A stretch of 64,000 nt of DNA from Nitrosomonas stercoris. GTDB lineage: Bacteria; Pseudomonadota; Gammaproteobacteria; Burkholderiales; Nitrosomonadaceae. Under the pieces are notes generated by a model. The model was not told where the DNA came from. It ran no database searches and saw only the letters and a list, made by a program, of their open reading frames with translations. This document shows, piece after piece, positions 28,548-38,931 of this stretch (its first letter is position 1; each line of letters begins with the position of its first letter). A program made the translations under genes and the position numbers. The DNA lies in assembly GCA_006742785.1 (NCBI GenBank), contig AP019755.1, forward strand, positions 1,550,001 to 1,614,000, read 5' to 3'.

Positions 28548-30383
28548 CTATGGTTGATAACGTAAAGTAACAAAAAAATTACGTCCTGGTTGATTAAAGA
28601 ATGCAGCGGTTTCATAGTCTTTGTCAAACAAGTTTTCAATTCTTCCCTGTATGCGCCATTGTGAATTGATCAAATATTCCGCACGTAAATCAACTTTGAC
28701 ATAATCATTCAGCTTTTGGTTGTTTGCTAGATCATCATAACGATTCGCTTCTGCCAGGAACATAGCGCCGACTACAAAATCACCAAACTGGCGACTGGTA
28801 TCTACTCGGAAAGCATGATTGCTACGGCGTGGCAGCGTGTTGCCTCGATTGGCATCCTTGGAGCGATTTTCCGGATTCATAAAGGTCAGATTAGTTTGAA
28901 TAAGCCAACCTTTGATTTCGGTGTTCAAGATTGCTTCTAATCCTTGAATACGTGCTTTATCGATATTATCTGGAGAAAAGGTTGCTACATTGAATGAGAT
29001 CATGTTTTTGATCCAGGTCTCGTACAAATTAAGTGACCAATTACCCCAATTAAAACGGCCAGCTACGCCAAGTTCTGCCGTACGAGATTCTTCTGGACCC
29101 AGATCAGGATTGCCGAAACCAGGGAAATACAATTCATTAAAGGTTGGTGCTTTGAATGCGCTACCGAAACCGGCTGTAAGCTGAACTTGATCAGTAAGGG
29201 AATATCCCCAGGAAGCGCCGCCAGTTACTTGACTACCAAATTGCTGATTGTCATCGTGACGTATGGAAAGTTGCAATTTATGCGCAGCCAATGAGAGCTG
29301 ATGTTGTGCAAATACTCCCCAGTTGTAACGTGAAGTCTTAGCGAATTTTTCTGAGCTGTTGATGTGATCGTACAAATAATCTGTGCCGATAGTCAGCAGT
29401 TGATTGGGTGTGATGGTGATGTCGTTTTGCCAGGAAAGTGTATCGCGCCGCGCGTGATAACGGGTTGCAAAAATCTTATTTAAAAAATTATCTGAGTCTT
29501 CGCGACTGCGCCCGGCTGTTAATGTAATGCGCCAGGGTTCAACGGGCGAATAACGTGCCGTTCCGCCCAATACCTGCTGCACCAGTTTGGTTCGGTTCTG
29601 AAAACTGCCGTCGTATTCGTAATGGCCATCACTATGTAAGAAATTAGCTTCAATGTTTAGCCCGTTGTCAAAGTGGTAACCAGCACGAGCCGAACCGGAG
29701 AGGTTGCGGTAGCCGTCTTTGTCCGGCTCAACCGTAAAACATCCTGCAGTGAAGGAGCCCTTGCAAGCATTAAAACCATTTGTATCTGATCCACTGATAC
29801 CTAGATTGAACCAGCCGCGTTCGTTTCCTCCAGACAATGTAGCTGCTCCACTGACAGTGCGATAACTACCACCACCAAAACTAAAAGTGGGTTTGAGTCC
29901 TTTCTTGTTACCTTTACGTGTAAAAATCTGAATGACTCCGCCCACAGCTTCTGGGCCATATAGACTGGAACGGGGACCTCGGACGATTTCAATGCGATCA
30001 ATGAGTTCTACTGGATAATTCTGGATTTCAGAAAAACCTGAAGTAGCAGAGCCCATTCTAATGCCATCTACTAGCACCAAGACGTGATCAGATTCGGTAC
30101 CACGCATAAGCAGTGTAGTTAATTTTCCTGGGCCACCGGTGTTGGCAATATTGATACCGGCAATACCGTGTAGGAGATCCTGCATGGAGCGCGCTTGCTG
30201 ACGTTCGATATCGTCGCGTGTAATAACAGTGACTGAAGCAAGTGTTTCATCTGCTGCTTGATCTGTGCGGCTGGCTGTCACAACGATGGGTTCTTCCAGA
30301 TGACCAATTTCTTTTGCCGATGCTGTGGTTAACAGGCTTATTCCCAGCCATAAAGGCAAGCTTAATACAATATAGTTTGGCAT
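28548..30383 (-). CDS. btuB: TonB-dependent outer-membrane cobalamin receptor BtuB
   Basis: 612 residues from the ATG at 30383, which follows GGAGGAAAA; the frame is open upstream through the riboswitch, but that is not coding. Signal peptide to about TTASA, then the TonB box EPIVVTASR, plug domain (DLLHGIAGINIANTGGPG to IEIVRGPRSSLYGPEAVGGVIQIFTRK) and a 22-strand beta barrel ending in GRNFFVTLRYQP with the C-terminal aromatic pattern. It imports cobalamin across the outer membrane with TonB energy. First gene of btuB-btuM-cobO, 127 bases from the riboswitch. Confidence 0.92.
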   Translation of the reverse strand: MPNYIVLSLPLWLGISLLTTASAKEIGHLEEPIVVTASRTDQAADETLASVTVITRDDIERQQARSMQDLLHGIAGINIANTGGPGKLTTLLMRGTESDHVLVLVDGIRMGSATSGFSEIQNYPVELIDRIEIVRGPRSSLYGPEAVGGVIQIFTRKGNKKGLKPTFSFGGGSYRTVSGAATLSGGNERGWFNLGISGSDTNGFNACKGSFTAGCFTVEPDKDGYRNLSGSARAGYHFDNGLNIEANFLHSDGHYEYDGSFQNRTKLVQQVLGGTARYSPVEPWRITLTAGRSREDSDNFLNKIFATRYHARRDTLSWQNDITITPNQLLTIGTDYLYDHINSSEKFAKTSRYNWGVFAQHQLSLAAHKLQLSIRHDDNQQFGSQVTGGASWGYSLTDQVQLTAGFGSAFKAPTFNELYFPGFGNPDLGPEESRTAELGVAGRFNWGNWSLNLYETWIKNMISFNVATFSPDNIDKARIQGLEAILNTEIKGWLIQTNLTFMNPENRSKDANRGNTLPRRSNHAFRVDTSRQFGDFVVGAMFLAEANRYDDLANNQKLNDYVKVDLRAEYLINSQWRIQGRIENLFDKDYETAAFFNQPGRNFFVTLRYQP

Positions 30384-30509
30384 TTTTCCTCCGCGCACAC
30401 CCGCGCTAATCGAGCGATAAACATTGCGGAAGAACAATAACTGGATAGCGTGACTAAATAGCAGAAAATCCGGTATCGTACATTGCCCTCCGCAATAACG
30501 TAATATTGC

Positions 30510-30672
30510 TTCAGGCCGGTCTCCGGACTGATGAGTGAATTTACATTCTCGATGCTGCGCCTTCCCATACCTTTTACAGGCCAGTGGCATAAACAGCTCA
30601 TGAACTCATTTACCGTTGCGGGGGCAGTGCCGGCATTGTATTAATACATACGCACCGGCTTCCCGTTTCATC
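30510..30672 (-). ncRNA. Cobalamin riboswitch upstream of btuB
   Basis: On the minus strand the B12-box GCCACTGG (30588-30581) lies between the upstream GGGAAGCCGGTG and CCCGCAACGG blocks and the downstream GGGAAGG and AGTCCGGAGACCGGCC blocks. The order and spacing are those of the AdoCbl riboswitch. The aptamer ends about 127 bases before btuB. Between them GCAATATTACGTTATTGC (30492-30509) forms a hairpin that may be part of the expression platform. High cobalamin is expected to shut off btuB-btuM-cobO. Confidence 0.95.
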
Positions 30673-30819
30673 CCGTATAGATTTTAGGATACCTGCAAGC
30701 AAAGCGATGGAAGGCTATATGAGTGCTATAGCGCTTGTCAAGCGAGTTGGGCAGATATGTTCTTGTAACAGCTGAGCTATGAAAAGTATATGCAACGAGT
30801 TGCACAAATAAGTGATTGG

Positions 30820-31623
30820 TTATTCGTTATTTTCGTGACTATTAGGTGAGTGCTGTCTAGCAGTTGTCGCTTTCTGAGCAGGTTGTTTCATGAGTAAAGC
30901 TGCAATTACAATACCTAATTCATATAGCAGATACAGTGGAATCGCCAACAGGATTTGCGACATGATATCGGGCGGAGTAAAAATTGCTCCAACAACAAAA
31001 GCCCCTACCAGGACGAAGCGTCGGATTGACTTCATTTTTTCAATTGAGACGAGGCCGGTACGGATAAGAATCAGCACAAAAACTGGTACTTCAAATGTAA
31101 TGCCGAAAGCCATAAACATTGTCAGCACAAAATTGAGATATGCGCCAATGTCAGTCATGACTGCCACGCCCTCTGGTGCAAAATAAACGATAAATTCAAA
31201 CACCAGTGGCAATGCAGCAAAATAGGCAAATGCCATGCCGATGAAGAATAGCAGGCTGCTGACAAATACCAGCGGAAGAAACAGGCGTTTTTCGTGGCTA
31301 TATAATCCGGGAGCAATAAATGCCCAAACTTGGTAGAGGGTATGTGGTAGCGTGATGAGGAATGCAACCATTAATGCCACTTTCATTGGAACGAAGAATG
31401 GCGTGATTACTTCTGTGGCGATCATTTGACCACCCTGTGGCAGTTTTTCCAACAGTGGGAAAGCCAGCAAGCTATATAGTTCGCGCGCGAAGAGCGCACA
31501 AGGGATAAACCCCAGAAATAATACTAGCAGTGCCCGGATGAGTCGTGCACGTAACTCCAATAAATGTGAAATCAGGGAGCTGTCGTTATCTGTTTGCTGG
31601 TGGGGTGTATTTTGTTGTTGCAT
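30820..31623 (-). CDS. tatC: Sec-independent translocase subunit TatC
   Basis: 267 residues from the ATG at 31623; a GTG two codons upstream also opens the frame. Six membrane segments. The family start HLLELRARLIRALLV, the FVPMKVALMVAFLITLPHTLYQVWAFIAPGLYSHEKR block and the conserved F-E-P-like GITFEVPVFVLILI segment are present. TatC binds twin-arginine signal peptides. Last gene of hisCBAFIE-hinT-tatABC. A basic, low-complexity tail of about 20 residues closes the protein. Confidence 0.95.
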   Translation of the reverse strand: MQQQNTPHQQTDNDSSLISHLLELRARLIRALLVLFLGFIPCALFARELYSLLAFPLLEKLPQGGQMIATEVITPFFVPMKVALMVAFLITLPHTLYQVWAFIAPGLYSHEKRLFLPLVFVSSLLFFIGMAFAYFAALPLVFEFIVYFAPEGVAVMTDIGAYLNFVLTMFMAFGITFEVPVFVLILIRTGLVSIEKMKSIRRFVLVGAFVVGAIFTPPDIMSQILLAIPLYLLYELGIVIAALLMKQPAQKATTARQHSPNSHENNE

Positions 31624-31728
31624 GGGCACTGCAAATTATAGTGAGCTGGTAAGTGAATAGCCTGGTTACCACTAGCTATCCTATTTTTAAGCGTGAATAG
31701 GTTGTCTTAGTAAGACAAAAGGTATTTT

Positions 31729-32076
31729 TTATTCCTGAATGTCATGTTCTGTTATAGTATCCTGCTCGGTTTTATGAGGTTTCTTAGTTCTGCTGTTAGT
31801 GGAATGAGAGGTAACTTCCCGCTGTACTTGGTTGATTTCTGTTCGTATGGAACTTTCAAATGAGTGAGCAGCTTCGTGGACAGAATTTTTCAGTTTTCTT
31901 AGGTCATCGAATTCTACTTCTTCGCGTAGCTCATGCTTTACCCGTTCAACATAGCGGCGCGCACGTCCGATAAAATATCCTGCTGTACGTGCCACAGCAG
32001 GTAGTTTTTCTGGTCCAATCACAACGAGAGCAACAATTCCAACAACAACCAGTTCAGCGAAGCTGACATCAAACAT
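31729..32076 (-). CDS. tatB: Sec-independent translocase subunit TatB
   Basis: 115 residues from the ATG at 32076 (MFDVSFAELVVVGIVALVVIGPEKLP); the 13 codons upstream are not family sequence. One N-terminal membrane helix, the G-P-E-K-L-P hinge, an amphipathic helix (residues about 28-60) and a charged C-terminal tail. It forms the receptor complex with TatC. Gap of 105 bases to tatC. Confidence 0.93.
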   Translation of the reverse strand: MFDVSFAELVVVGIVALVVIGPEKLPAVARTAGYFIGRARRYVERVKHELREEVEFDDLRKLKNSVHEAAHSFESSIRTEINQVQREVTSHSTNSRTKKPHKTEQDTITEHDIQE

Positions 32077-32140
32077 GCTTAGGCTCGTACGTTGTGGTGA
32101 ATGGATGCAGGTCAAGTTTTGGACGAGATGACATGATGTA

Positions 32141-32374
32141 CTAAACTTTTGTTTGGTCTTTTACTTCGGTTTCATTTTTTATGGAATGATTGGTGACTTG
32201 TTGTGGCTCAGAGGAAGATTGAGTGTTTTCCGCTTCCGCACCTTTCATACCTTCTTTAAATCCACGTACAGCTACACCCAAATCACTACCAAGATTGCGC
32301 AATTTTTTGGTACCGAATACTAGTACCACAATCGCTAACACGACTAGCCAGTGCCAAATACTGAAACTTCCCAT
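32141..32374 (-). CDS. tatA: Sec-independent translocase subunit TatA
   Basis: 77 residues: membrane helix [19 protein letters not shown], the F-G-T-K-K-L hinge, amphipathic helix [16 protein letters not shown], then a polar tail. It forms the protein-conducting assembly of the Tat system. A GGAG-like site (AAGGAG) precedes the ATG. Directly downstream of hinT (19 bases). Confidence 0.95.
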   Translation of the reverse strand: MGSFSIWHWLVVLAIVVLVFGTKKLRNLGSDLGVAVRGFKEGMKGAEAENTQSSSEPQQVTNHSIKNETEVKDQTKV

Positions 32375-32393
32375 TATTTTCTCCTTAAGTGGG

Positions 32394-32741
32394 TTATTCG
32401 TGGTGGATCATGGGGGACAATTTTTTTCCACCGATAATGTGAATGTGTAGGTGAAATATTTCCTGCCCTCCACTGTATCCAGTGTTGATAATGGTGCGAA
32501 AGCCATCAGTACAGCCTTGTTTTTTTGCTAACTGAGGAGCCAGCCATAACATTTTCCCCAGCAACTGCTGATGTTCTGCTTCAATTTCATTTAATGACAC
32601 AATGTGTTGTTTGGGGATGAGCAAAAAATGTACCGGGGTGACGGGATGAATATCGTGAAATACAACAATCTCTTCATCCTCGTGAATTTTGTTAGCTGGG
32701 ATTTCACCACGCACAATTTTGCAGAATATGCAGTCTTCCAT
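32394..32741 (-). CDS. hinT: HIT-family purine nucleoside phosphoramidase HinT
   Basis: 115 residues. N-terminal [20 protein letters not shown] and the catalytic histidine triad [12 protein letters not shown] near residues 97-103. It hydrolyses adenosine 5'-phosphoramidates. Located between hisE and tatA, its standard place in betaproteobacteria. Confidence 0.94.
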   Translation of the reverse strand: MEDCIFCKIVRGEIPANKIHEDEEIVVFHDIHPVTPVHFLLIPKQHIVSLNEIEAEHQQLLGKMLWLAPQLAKKQGCTDGFRTIINTGYSGGQEIFHLHIHIIGGKKLSPMIHHE

Positions 32742-32766
32742 AGTGTTCCATGCCGGTTAATACGGA

Positions 32767-33093
32767 TTAGTTTTGAGAACGTGATAATTTTTCTTCAATA
32801 CCTGATATGCCTTCCCTTCTTTCTAATTCTGCCAGAATAGCTTCAGGTGAAATATTATGGCGGGCAAGCATAACCAGACAGTGAAACCATAAATCTGCTG
32901 TTTCATAAATAATTTGAGCTGAATCGTTATCCTTGCAAGCCATAATGGTTTCAGCAGCTTCTTCCGCGATTTTTTTTAACACTTTCTCTTCGCTGCTGGC
33001 CAATAGCTTTGCGACATAAGATTGTGTCGGGTCAGCATTTTTGCGTGCTTCAATTGTGTCAGCCAGACGTTGTAATATAGTGGAAGAAGTCAT
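32767..33093 (-). CDS. hisE: Phosphoribosyl-ATP pyrophosphatase
   Basis: 108 residues, MazG-like all-alpha fold. The metal motif [20 protein letters not shown] and the [14 protein letters not shown] helix are typical. It removes pyrophosphate from phosphoribosyl-ATP, the second histidine step. Overlaps hisI by 4 bases (ATGA). Confidence 0.95.
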   Translation of the reverse strand: MTSSTILQRLADTIEARKNADPTQSYVAKLLASSEEKVLKKIAEEAAETIMACKDNDSAQIIYETADLWFHCLVMLARHNISPEAILAELERREGISGIEEKLSRSQN

Positions 33094-33479
33094 TTAGTAT
33101 AAATTTGCGCAGGATCTTTAATCACAGGCTCTGTGATGATCCATTCTCCATTTTTTAATTGACGAAAAAAACAGCTGTGCCTCCCAGTATGGCAAGCAAT
33201 ACCGCCTTTTTGTTCCACACTGAGCAATAGCACATCTGCATCGCAATCCAGGTAGATAGCTTTAATTATTTGGGTATGTCCGGATTCTTCACCTTTGTAC
33301 CACAATTTTTTTCTGGAGCGTGACCAGTAAACAGCTGTCCCTGTCTCAACAGTGCGTTTAAGTGCGGTGCGATTCATCCAGGCAACCATCAACACTTTGC
33401 CGCTATCCGTTTCTTGTGCAATTGTGGGAATGAGGCCATCAGCTGACCAGTTGATGGTGTCCAGCCATTTATCTGTCAT
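33090..33479 (-). CDS. hisI: Phosphoribosyl-AMP cyclohydrolase
   Basis: 129 residues. Motifs [35 protein letters not shown], the metal-binding [13 protein letters not shown], and Cys/His ligands [13 protein letters not shown] are complete. It opens the purine ring of phosphoribosyl-AMP, step three of histidine synthesis. hisI and hisE are separate genes here, not fused as in enterics. Confidence 0.95.
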   Translation of the reverse strand: MTDKWLDTINWSADGLIPTIAQETDSGKVLMVAWMNRTALKRTVETGTAVYWSRSRKKLWYKGEESGHTQIIKAIYLDCDADVLLLSVEQKGGIACHTGRHSCFFRQLKNGEWIITEPVIKDPAQIYTK

Positions 33480-33615
33480 GAATGAAGTGTGTTTTTCTAC
33501 TGTTCAGAATGTAGGTGATCTTAACAGTTTCAAGCATACTTGCAAAACTCAGAACAGAGGTAGAGAAAGCTGCATGTGGCTGATTCTGGTTGGTAAAGAT
33601 GAGGTTGTAGATAGG

Positions 33616-34395
33616 TTACATATGCACTTCTATGCCGTGCGAATGCAAATACTCCTTGGCTTGGCGAATGCTGTATTCTCCATAATGGAAAATGCTGGCG
33701 GCTAATACTGCGTCTGCGTGTCCTTGCAAGATACCTGCTACTAGATGGTCGAGATTGCCAACTCCGCCGCTGGCGATAACAGGTAGATCCACTGCATCAG
33801 CAATGGCGCATGTCAATTCAAGATCAAAACCCGTGCGCGTACCATCGCGATCCATGCTGGTGAGTAGAATTTCTCCGGCGCCGAGCGACTGTATTGTTTG
33901 TGCCCATTCAATAGCATTGATCCCGGTAGATTGATTGCCGCCATGAGTAAATACTTCCCAATGTGGTGCTGCTTTAGCGTTTTCACTGGCTATTTTTTTG
34001 GCATCAATGGCGATAACAACGCATTGAGAGCCATAATGATCAGTAGCTTCCTTGATTAAATCCGGGTTTAATACTGCTGAAGTATTGATACTGATCTTAT
34101 CGGCGCCTGCATCAAGTAGTCTACGAATATCTTCTGTTTTGCGTATTCCGCCGCCAACAGTCAGTGGAATAGAAATTTGTGCAGCGACTTTTTCTATGAC
34201 GTGCAAAATGAGATCACGATTTTCAGTGCTGGCTGTAATATCCAGAAAAACAAGTTCATCTGCGCCTTGTTCGCTGTAGCTGCGAGCAGTGGCTACTGGA
34301 TCGCCAGCATCTTGTAAAGCAACAAAGTTGATTCCTTTAACAACACGCCCGTTTTTGATATCAAGGCAAGGAATAATACGTTTAGCTGATTTCAT
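33616..34395 (-). CDS. hisF: Imidazole glycerol phosphate synthase, cyclase subunit
   Basis: 259 residues, (beta/alpha)8 barrel. Catalytic aspartates lie in [15 protein letters not shown] (near residue 11) and VVIAIDAKK (near 130); the phosphate sites are TVGGGIR and VIASGGVG. HisF normally receives ammonia from the glutaminase HisH and forms imidazole glycerol phosphate and AICAR. No hisH is present in this cluster (see findings). 136-base gap to hisI. Confidence 0.96.
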   Translation of the reverse strand: MKSAKRIIPCLDIKNGRVVKGINFVALQDAGDPVATARSYSEQGADELVFLDITASTENRDLILHVIEKVAAQISIPLTVGGGIRKTEDIRRLLDAGADKISINTSAVLNPDLIKEATDHYGSQCVVIAIDAKKIASENAKAAPHWEVFTHGGNQSTGINAIEWAQTIQSLGAGEILLTSMDRDGTRTGFDLELTCAIADAVDLPVIASGGVGNLDHLVAGILQGHADAVLAASIFHYGEYSIRQAKEYLHSHGIEVHM

Positions 34396-34519
34396 TGGTT
34401 GGTGAATAATCTAAAAGATAAGCTGAATAAATGTGTCGTATTAAGGAATTTTTGGAAAACTGTTGAGGGAGCAATACCAGCGGTTTCTCAATGATTTTTA
34501 GTATTTTTATTTTTAGTGA

Positions 34520-35260
34520 TTACGCGCTCATTTGATCAGCCATAGCCTGTGCTGCTTTGAAGTCAAGCGTACCTTGATAGATAGCGCGACCAGTAATTAC
34601 GCCAGTTATGCCTTCTGCTTGTACGGCACATAAATTTTTGATGTCATCCAAATTAGTGACGCCTCCACTAGCGATGACTGGTATTGTCAGTGCCTGAGCC
34701 AATTCCACAGTGGCATCTATATTTAATCCACTCAACATGCCATCGCGGCCGATATCGGTATAAATGATTGCCTCTACGCCATAATCCTGAAATTTCTTTG
34801 CAAGATCAATAACATCGTGACCAGTGACTTTCGACCAGCCATCTACCGCCACTTTTCCTTCCTTGGCATCTAATCCAACCATAATTTGGCCAGGGAAGGC
34901 GTAACATGCATCATGCAAAAAGCCAGGCACTTTGATTGCAGCGGTGCCAATAATGACGTAGCTGATTCCATTATCCAGATAGTATTCAATGGTTTCTAAA
35001 TCACGAATACCACCTCCGAGCTGGATTGGAATATTTGCATCAATTGCTTTGACAATTGCTTGAATAGCCTCGCTATTTTTGGGTTTTCCAGCAAAAGCTC
35101 CATTAAGATCGACTAAATGTAATCGCCGTGCACCATTATCGAGCCAGTGCTGTGCAACTATTTCAGGATTTTCAGAAAATACCGTGGCATCTTCCATGGC
35201 GCCTTGCCTGAGACGGACACATTGCCCGTCTTTTAGATCGATAGCAGGAATAATCAACAT
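34520..35260 (-). CDS. hisA: ProFAR isomerase
   Basis: 246 residues, barrel fold paralogous to HisF. Starts [20 protein letters not shown] with the catalytic Asp near residue 8; the second Asp is in [12 protein letters not shown]. It catalyses the Amadori rearrangement that makes PRFAR, the HisF substrate. A 124-base gap separates it from hisF and 222 bases from hisB. Confidence 0.96.
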   Translation of the reverse strand: MLIIPAIDLKDGQCVRLRQGAMEDATVFSENPEIVAQHWLDNGARRLHLVDLNGAFAGKPKNSEAIQAIVKAIDANIPIQLGGGIRDLETIEYYLDNGISYVIIGTAAIKVPGFLHDACYAFPGQIMVGLDAKEGKVAVDGWSKVTGHDVIDLAKKFQDYGVEAIIYTDIGRDGMLSGLNIDATVELAQALTIPVIASGGVTNLDDIKNLCAVQAEGITGVITGRAIYQGTLDFKAAQAMADQMSA

Positions 35261-35482
35261 ACAAAGTTAGCTAAATTAATGATTAAACTTGAAAAATTGA
35301 TAATAAGATAGAATCTCTGATTCTCAAACAGCATTCATAATCTTCGGTTAGATTCAGAGGATAGAGATAGATTATTTGAAGTGGTTTGTGTGGTGATTGC
35401 GTACGCATCGGGCTGTTTCGATTCTAATGTCTCAGATTATCCATGCTGTCGTCTGCTTTGTTAAACCTACTGAGAAATGAGC

Positions 35483-36070
35483 TTATAACACACCCTTGGT
35501 AGAAGGGATAAGATGTGCACTGCGTGGATCTGCTGTGATTGCCATACGCAAGGCTCGACCAAATGCTTTGAAAATGGATTCAGCTTGATGGTGGGCGTTT
35601 TTGCCTGCAAGGTTGTCTATGTGTAACGTTGCCATAGCATGATTCACAAAACCTTGGAAAAATTCCTGAACCAAATCAACATCAAACGTGCCTATCATTG
35701 CGCGTGTAAAAACCGTGTTGAACTGCAGGCCTGGTCGGCCTGATAGATCAATGACCACTCTTGATAGTGTTTCATCCAACGGCACATAGGCGTGACCATA
35801 GCGGGTAATTCCTTTTTTATCGCCAACCGCTTGATATAAGGCTTGTCCTAGCGCAATACCAATATCTTCTACCGTATGATGCGCATCAATATGCAGATCA
35901 CCTTTGGCGGCAACGTTTAGATCAACCATGCCATGGCGCGCGATTTGATCCAGCATATGATCAAGGAAGGGAACACCGCTATTTAGTTCAGCGGTACCTT
36001 GGCCATCCAAATTAATAGAGACAGTAATTTGTGTCTCTTGTGTGTTGCGAGTGACTTGAGCTGTACGCAT
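35483..36070 (-). CDS. hisB: Imidazoleglycerol-phosphate dehydratase
   Basis: 195 residues, single-domain form without the enteric phosphatase half. Manganese motifs [15 protein letters not shown] and [15 protein letters not shown] are intact. It makes imidazole acetol phosphate, the HisC substrate. The histidinol-phosphate phosphatase must be encoded elsewhere. 41 bases after hisC. Confidence 0.96.
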   Translation of the reverse strand: MRTAQVTRNTQETQITVSINLDGQGTAELNSGVPFLDHMLDQIARHGMVDLNVAAKGDLHIDAHHTVEDIGIALGQALYQAVGDKKGITRYGHAYVPLDETLSRVVIDLSGRPGLQFNTVFTRAMIGTFDVDLVQEFFQGFVNHAMATLHIDNLAGKNAHHQAESIFKAFGRALRMAITADPRSAHLIPSTKGVL

Positions 36071-36111
36071 GAATATTTAATTTTGGACCGGGTATTAGCT
36101 CGGTCTGTTAG

Positions 36112-37191
36112 TTAGTTCTTGGCAAGTAGGGTTTGTAGTGTATCGCAGAAAAAATTGTTTTCCTCGTCAGTACCAACTGTAACGCGCAAGCAATTTTTTA
36201 ATAAAGGATGGCTATTGTCAAGATTCTTTATCAAAACACGATGTTGTTGGAGTTGTTTGAAAACTTGGCTGGCATTATTCAGGCGGAACAAAATAAAGTT
36301 GGCGTCGGAAGCATAGGTTTCAACACCTGCTAAATTTCCAAGGAAATTTTTTAATTTGGCACGAGATTGTTTTATTACTGCTGCTTGCTGCTGTAATACA
36401 TCGTAGTGTTGCATAATTTTTTCTGCAACTAACTGGGTAATAATATTGATATTGTAAGGCAAGCGTATTTTTTCCATATGATGTAACCAATCTGGTCTGC
36501 CGGCTAATAAACCCAGACGTAAACCCGCTAATCCCAGCTTTGATAGGGTGCGCATCACTAGCAGATTGGGGTAATTGGCTAGTTTGTCCATAAAGCTTTT
36601 TTCCGCAAATGGATGATAGGCTTCATCAATAATAACCAGGCCGGGAGCAGCTTGAATAATACTGTTTAAGCTAGTTTCATCAAATAAATTGCCACTGGGA
36701 TTGTTGGGATAGGCTAAAAATATTACGGCAGGATGATGTTGTTTAATGGCAGTAAGCATCGCGTCGAGATCTAACGAAAAATCCGGTTTAAGAGGGATGC
36801 CTACGTATTCCATGTTGGTGTAGGTAGCAATTATTTTGAACATGGCAAATCCCGGCTCAACTGTCAGGATTTTTGCTCCGGGTTTAGCTACCGCCAACAT
36901 GATAATTTGAATAATTTCGTCTGATCCATTTCCCAGCATAATTTCCATATCATCCGGGATATGCAGTGATGTTCGTAGTGTTTTTGTAAGTGCACTCGCA
37001 TTTGGATCGGGATAGCGATTAATTTGTGCGTCTGCCGTAATTCGCGTGATTTCTTCTTGCAAGAAAGAGGGGAGCTGATAAGGGTTTTCCATGGCATCCA
37101 ACTTGATCATGCCCTCAGCTGACGGGACGTGATAGGCAGATAGCGCAAGAATTTCCGGCCGAATCTGCTGGTTAGGTAACAAAGCAACCAT
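36112..37191 (-). CDS. hisC: Histidinol-phosphate aminotransferase
   Basis: 359 residues, PLP fold type [11 protein letters not shown] (PLP phosphate), [20 protein letters not shown] and the Schiff-base lysine in [15 protein letters not shown] are visible. It transaminates imidazole acetol phosphate. First his gene of this cluster; hisG and hisD are not in the window. Confidence 0.95.
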   Translation of the reverse strand: MVALLPNQQIRPEILALSAYHVPSAEGMIKLDAMENPYQLPSFLQEEITRITADAQINRYPDPNASALTKTLRTSLHIPDDMEIMLGNGSDEIIQIIMLAVAKPGAKILTVEPGFAMFKIIATYTNMEYVGIPLKPDFSLDLDAMLTAIKQHHPAVIFLAYPNNPSGNLFDETSLNSIIQAAPGLVIIDEAYHPFAEKSFMDKLANYPNLLVMRTLSKLGLAGLRLGLLAGRPDWLHHMEKIRLPYNINIITQLVAEKIMQHYDVLQQQAAVIKQSRAKLKNFLGNLAGVETYASDANFILFRLNNASQVFKQLQQHRVLIKNLDNSHPLLKNCLRVTVGTDEENNFFCDTLQTLLAKN

Positions 37192-37234
37192 ATATTAAAA
37201 CTAGAATAGGATAAAAATTATATGATTGGTCCAC

Positions 37235-37534
37235 TTATTCAGAATCGTTGTTTTTATTTTTCTCATCCTTTTTATCTTTTCCATTTAAATAAATAAGCAC
37301 AACAGCAATGACAACTACTGGAAAAATGACAAAATAGCTGACAGCATAGGTGACATCTTCTTCATGCCCAATGCTGTTAATGATTTTGTAAGCATGCATG
37401 ACTGCTACAACAATTACTCCGGAAAACCCAGCCCAGTACCGATTAAATAGTTCCTTTTTGGCTAATGTGTTGAATACGATTGCGGCATAGTGACCGATGG
37501 AATAAACGAAAGTATAAAAAATTAATGCGCCCAT
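37235..37534 (-). CDS. Small membrane protein of unknown function
   Basis: 99 residues with three hydrophobic segments (about 3-22, 35-52 and 65-83) and a highly charged Lys/Asp/Asn tail (NGKDKKDEKNKNNDSE). I do not recognise a family. It precedes hisC by 43 bases on the same strand and may share its transcript. Confidence 0.65.
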   Translation of the reverse strand: MGALIFYTFVYSIGHYAAIVFNTLAKKELFNRYWAGFSGVIVVAVMHAYKIINSIGHEEDVTYAVSYFVIFPVVVIAVVLIYLNGKDKKDEKNKNNDSE

Positions 37535-37834
37535 TATTAATGATATTTTGCAAGGTTAGCTAATTTTAAATTTAATAGAGTTTTTGCATATTTGATCAAC
37601 CAAATATGCGATCAACTCTATAATGTGAGACATCAAAAGAGTATACAGCTAAGTAGAGAAGGTTTTTAAGCATTTTTTATGCAGTGAGTTTGTAAAGTGG
37701 GTGTGATGGGTTACATTCTTTTTAGCTGGTAGGGTAGAGGTAAAATCAGTGTGTGAGTAAGTAAAAAATACTGATAGAAACAAAAACCACATGAATTTTA
37801 TGATCAATTTACACATAAGTCGTGGAGAAAGTTA
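37535..37834. other. Intergenic region with palindrome upstream of ispH
   Basis: 300 bases between the divergent small membrane protein and ispH. It holds a perfect inverted repeat GCATATTTG-ATCAAC-CAAATATGC (37586-37609), a possible operator; GATCAAC is repeated just after it. The last 150 bases should contain the ispH promoter, but I cannot assign the boxes. Confidence 0.5.
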
Positions 37835-38806
37835 ATGATCAAGGTATTGCTTGCAAATCCAAGAGGATTTTGTGCGGGGGTTGACCGCGCGATTGAAATT
37901 GTTGAACGTGCGTTATCGATGTATGGTGCGCCTATCTATGTCAGGCACGAAGTGGTACATAATCGTTTTGTTGTCGAAAATCTAGAAAAAAAAGGTGCCA
38001 TATTTGTTGAGGATCTGGAGGAGGTGCCAGAGGGCAGTATGCTTATTTTTAGTGCCCATGGTGTTTCTCACGAAGTAAAAAGAGAGGCAGCAGCACGCAA
38101 ACTGCAAGTGTTTGATGCCACTTGTCCGTTGGTTACCAAGGTGCATGTGGAAGTAGCCAAAATGGATCGGGGCGGTAAGGAAATCATCATGATTGGCCAT
38201 CAAGGACATCCTGAAGTGGAAGGCACGATGGGACAAATCAAGAAAGAAAAGGGTGTCATGTATCTCGTTGAAACAGAAGACGATGTACCCAAATTGCAGG
38301 TGAAAGATGAAGACAATCTGGCGTATGTTACGCAAACAACGCTTTCTGTTGATGATGCAGCTGGTGTAATTAATGCGCTCAAGCGTCGTTTTCCTAAAAT
38401 TGTAGGGCCTAAAAAAGATGACATTTGCTATGCAACGCAAAATCGACAAGATGCTGTCAAAAAGTTGGTTAAGCATTGCGACTTGGTGATCGTGGTGGGA
38501 TCACCTAATAGTTCAAACTCGAATCGCCTTTGTGAAGTGGCTAGAAATCAAAATGTAGAAGCCTATATGGTAGATCAGGCAGATCAGTTGCAGGAGAGCT
38601 GGTTAGCTAACAAACAGTGTATCGGTATTACAGCAGGTGCATCTGCTCCGGAAATATTAGTGCAACAGGTATTAGAGCGTCTCGAAGAGATTGCTGAAAA
38701 ATATTCCAAGCAAGAAGTGGTAGTGGAAGAGTTATCTGGAGTGCTTGAATCAGTCACGTTTCCATTGCCCAAGGCTGACCCGGTGAATTTGAGTAAATAT
38801 ATATGA
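37835..38806 (+). CDS. ispH: 4-hydroxy-3-methylbut-2-enyl diphosphate reductase
   Basis: 323 residues. The three [4Fe-4S] ligand cysteines are in [13 protein letters not shown] (Cys13), DATCPLVTK and [11 protein letters not shown]; also SAHGVS and [11 protein letters not shown]. It yields IPP and DMAPP in the last step of the MEP pathway. ErpA (2323) is a possible Fe-S donor. A GGAG site precedes the ATG. Confidence 0.96.
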   Translation: MIKVLLANPRGFCAGVDRAIEIVERALSMYGAPIYVRHEVVHNRFVVENLEKKGAIFVEDLEEVPEGSMLIFSAHGVSHEVKREAAARKLQVFDATCPLVTKVHVEVAKMDRGGKEIIMIGHQGHPEVEGTMGQIKKEKGVMYLVETEDDVPKLQVKDEDNLAYVTQTTLSVDDAAGVINALKRRFPKIVGPKKDDICYATQNRQDAVKKLVKHCDLVIVVGSPNSSNSNRLCEVARNQNVEAYMVDQADQLQESWLANKQCIGITAGASAPEILVQQVLERLEEIAEKYSKQEVVVEELSGVLESVTFPLPKADPVNLSKYI

Positions 38807-38931
38807 TCGTAAATGTTGTGAACGTTCGACAAATTCGGTGAAAACACACAAAAAACTGTACAATTTTTTGGTAACCAGCCATAATTTGCTGTTGAAAATA
38901 GCCAGGTGGAATAACACATAGAGAAGGTATG

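Noticed and set aside
30384..30590. N-terminal extension of btuB to 30590
   Set aside because: This part is the end of the cobalamin riboswitch and its expression platform; GGAGGA and a signal peptide mark the start at 30383.
35261..35482. Remnant of hisH between hisA and hisB
   Set aside because: The gap is only 222 bases and translation shows no glutaminase motifs in any frame I read.
37982..38476. 164-codon minus-strand frame inside ispH
   Set aside because: Shadow of ispH; no ribosome site or recognisable domain.
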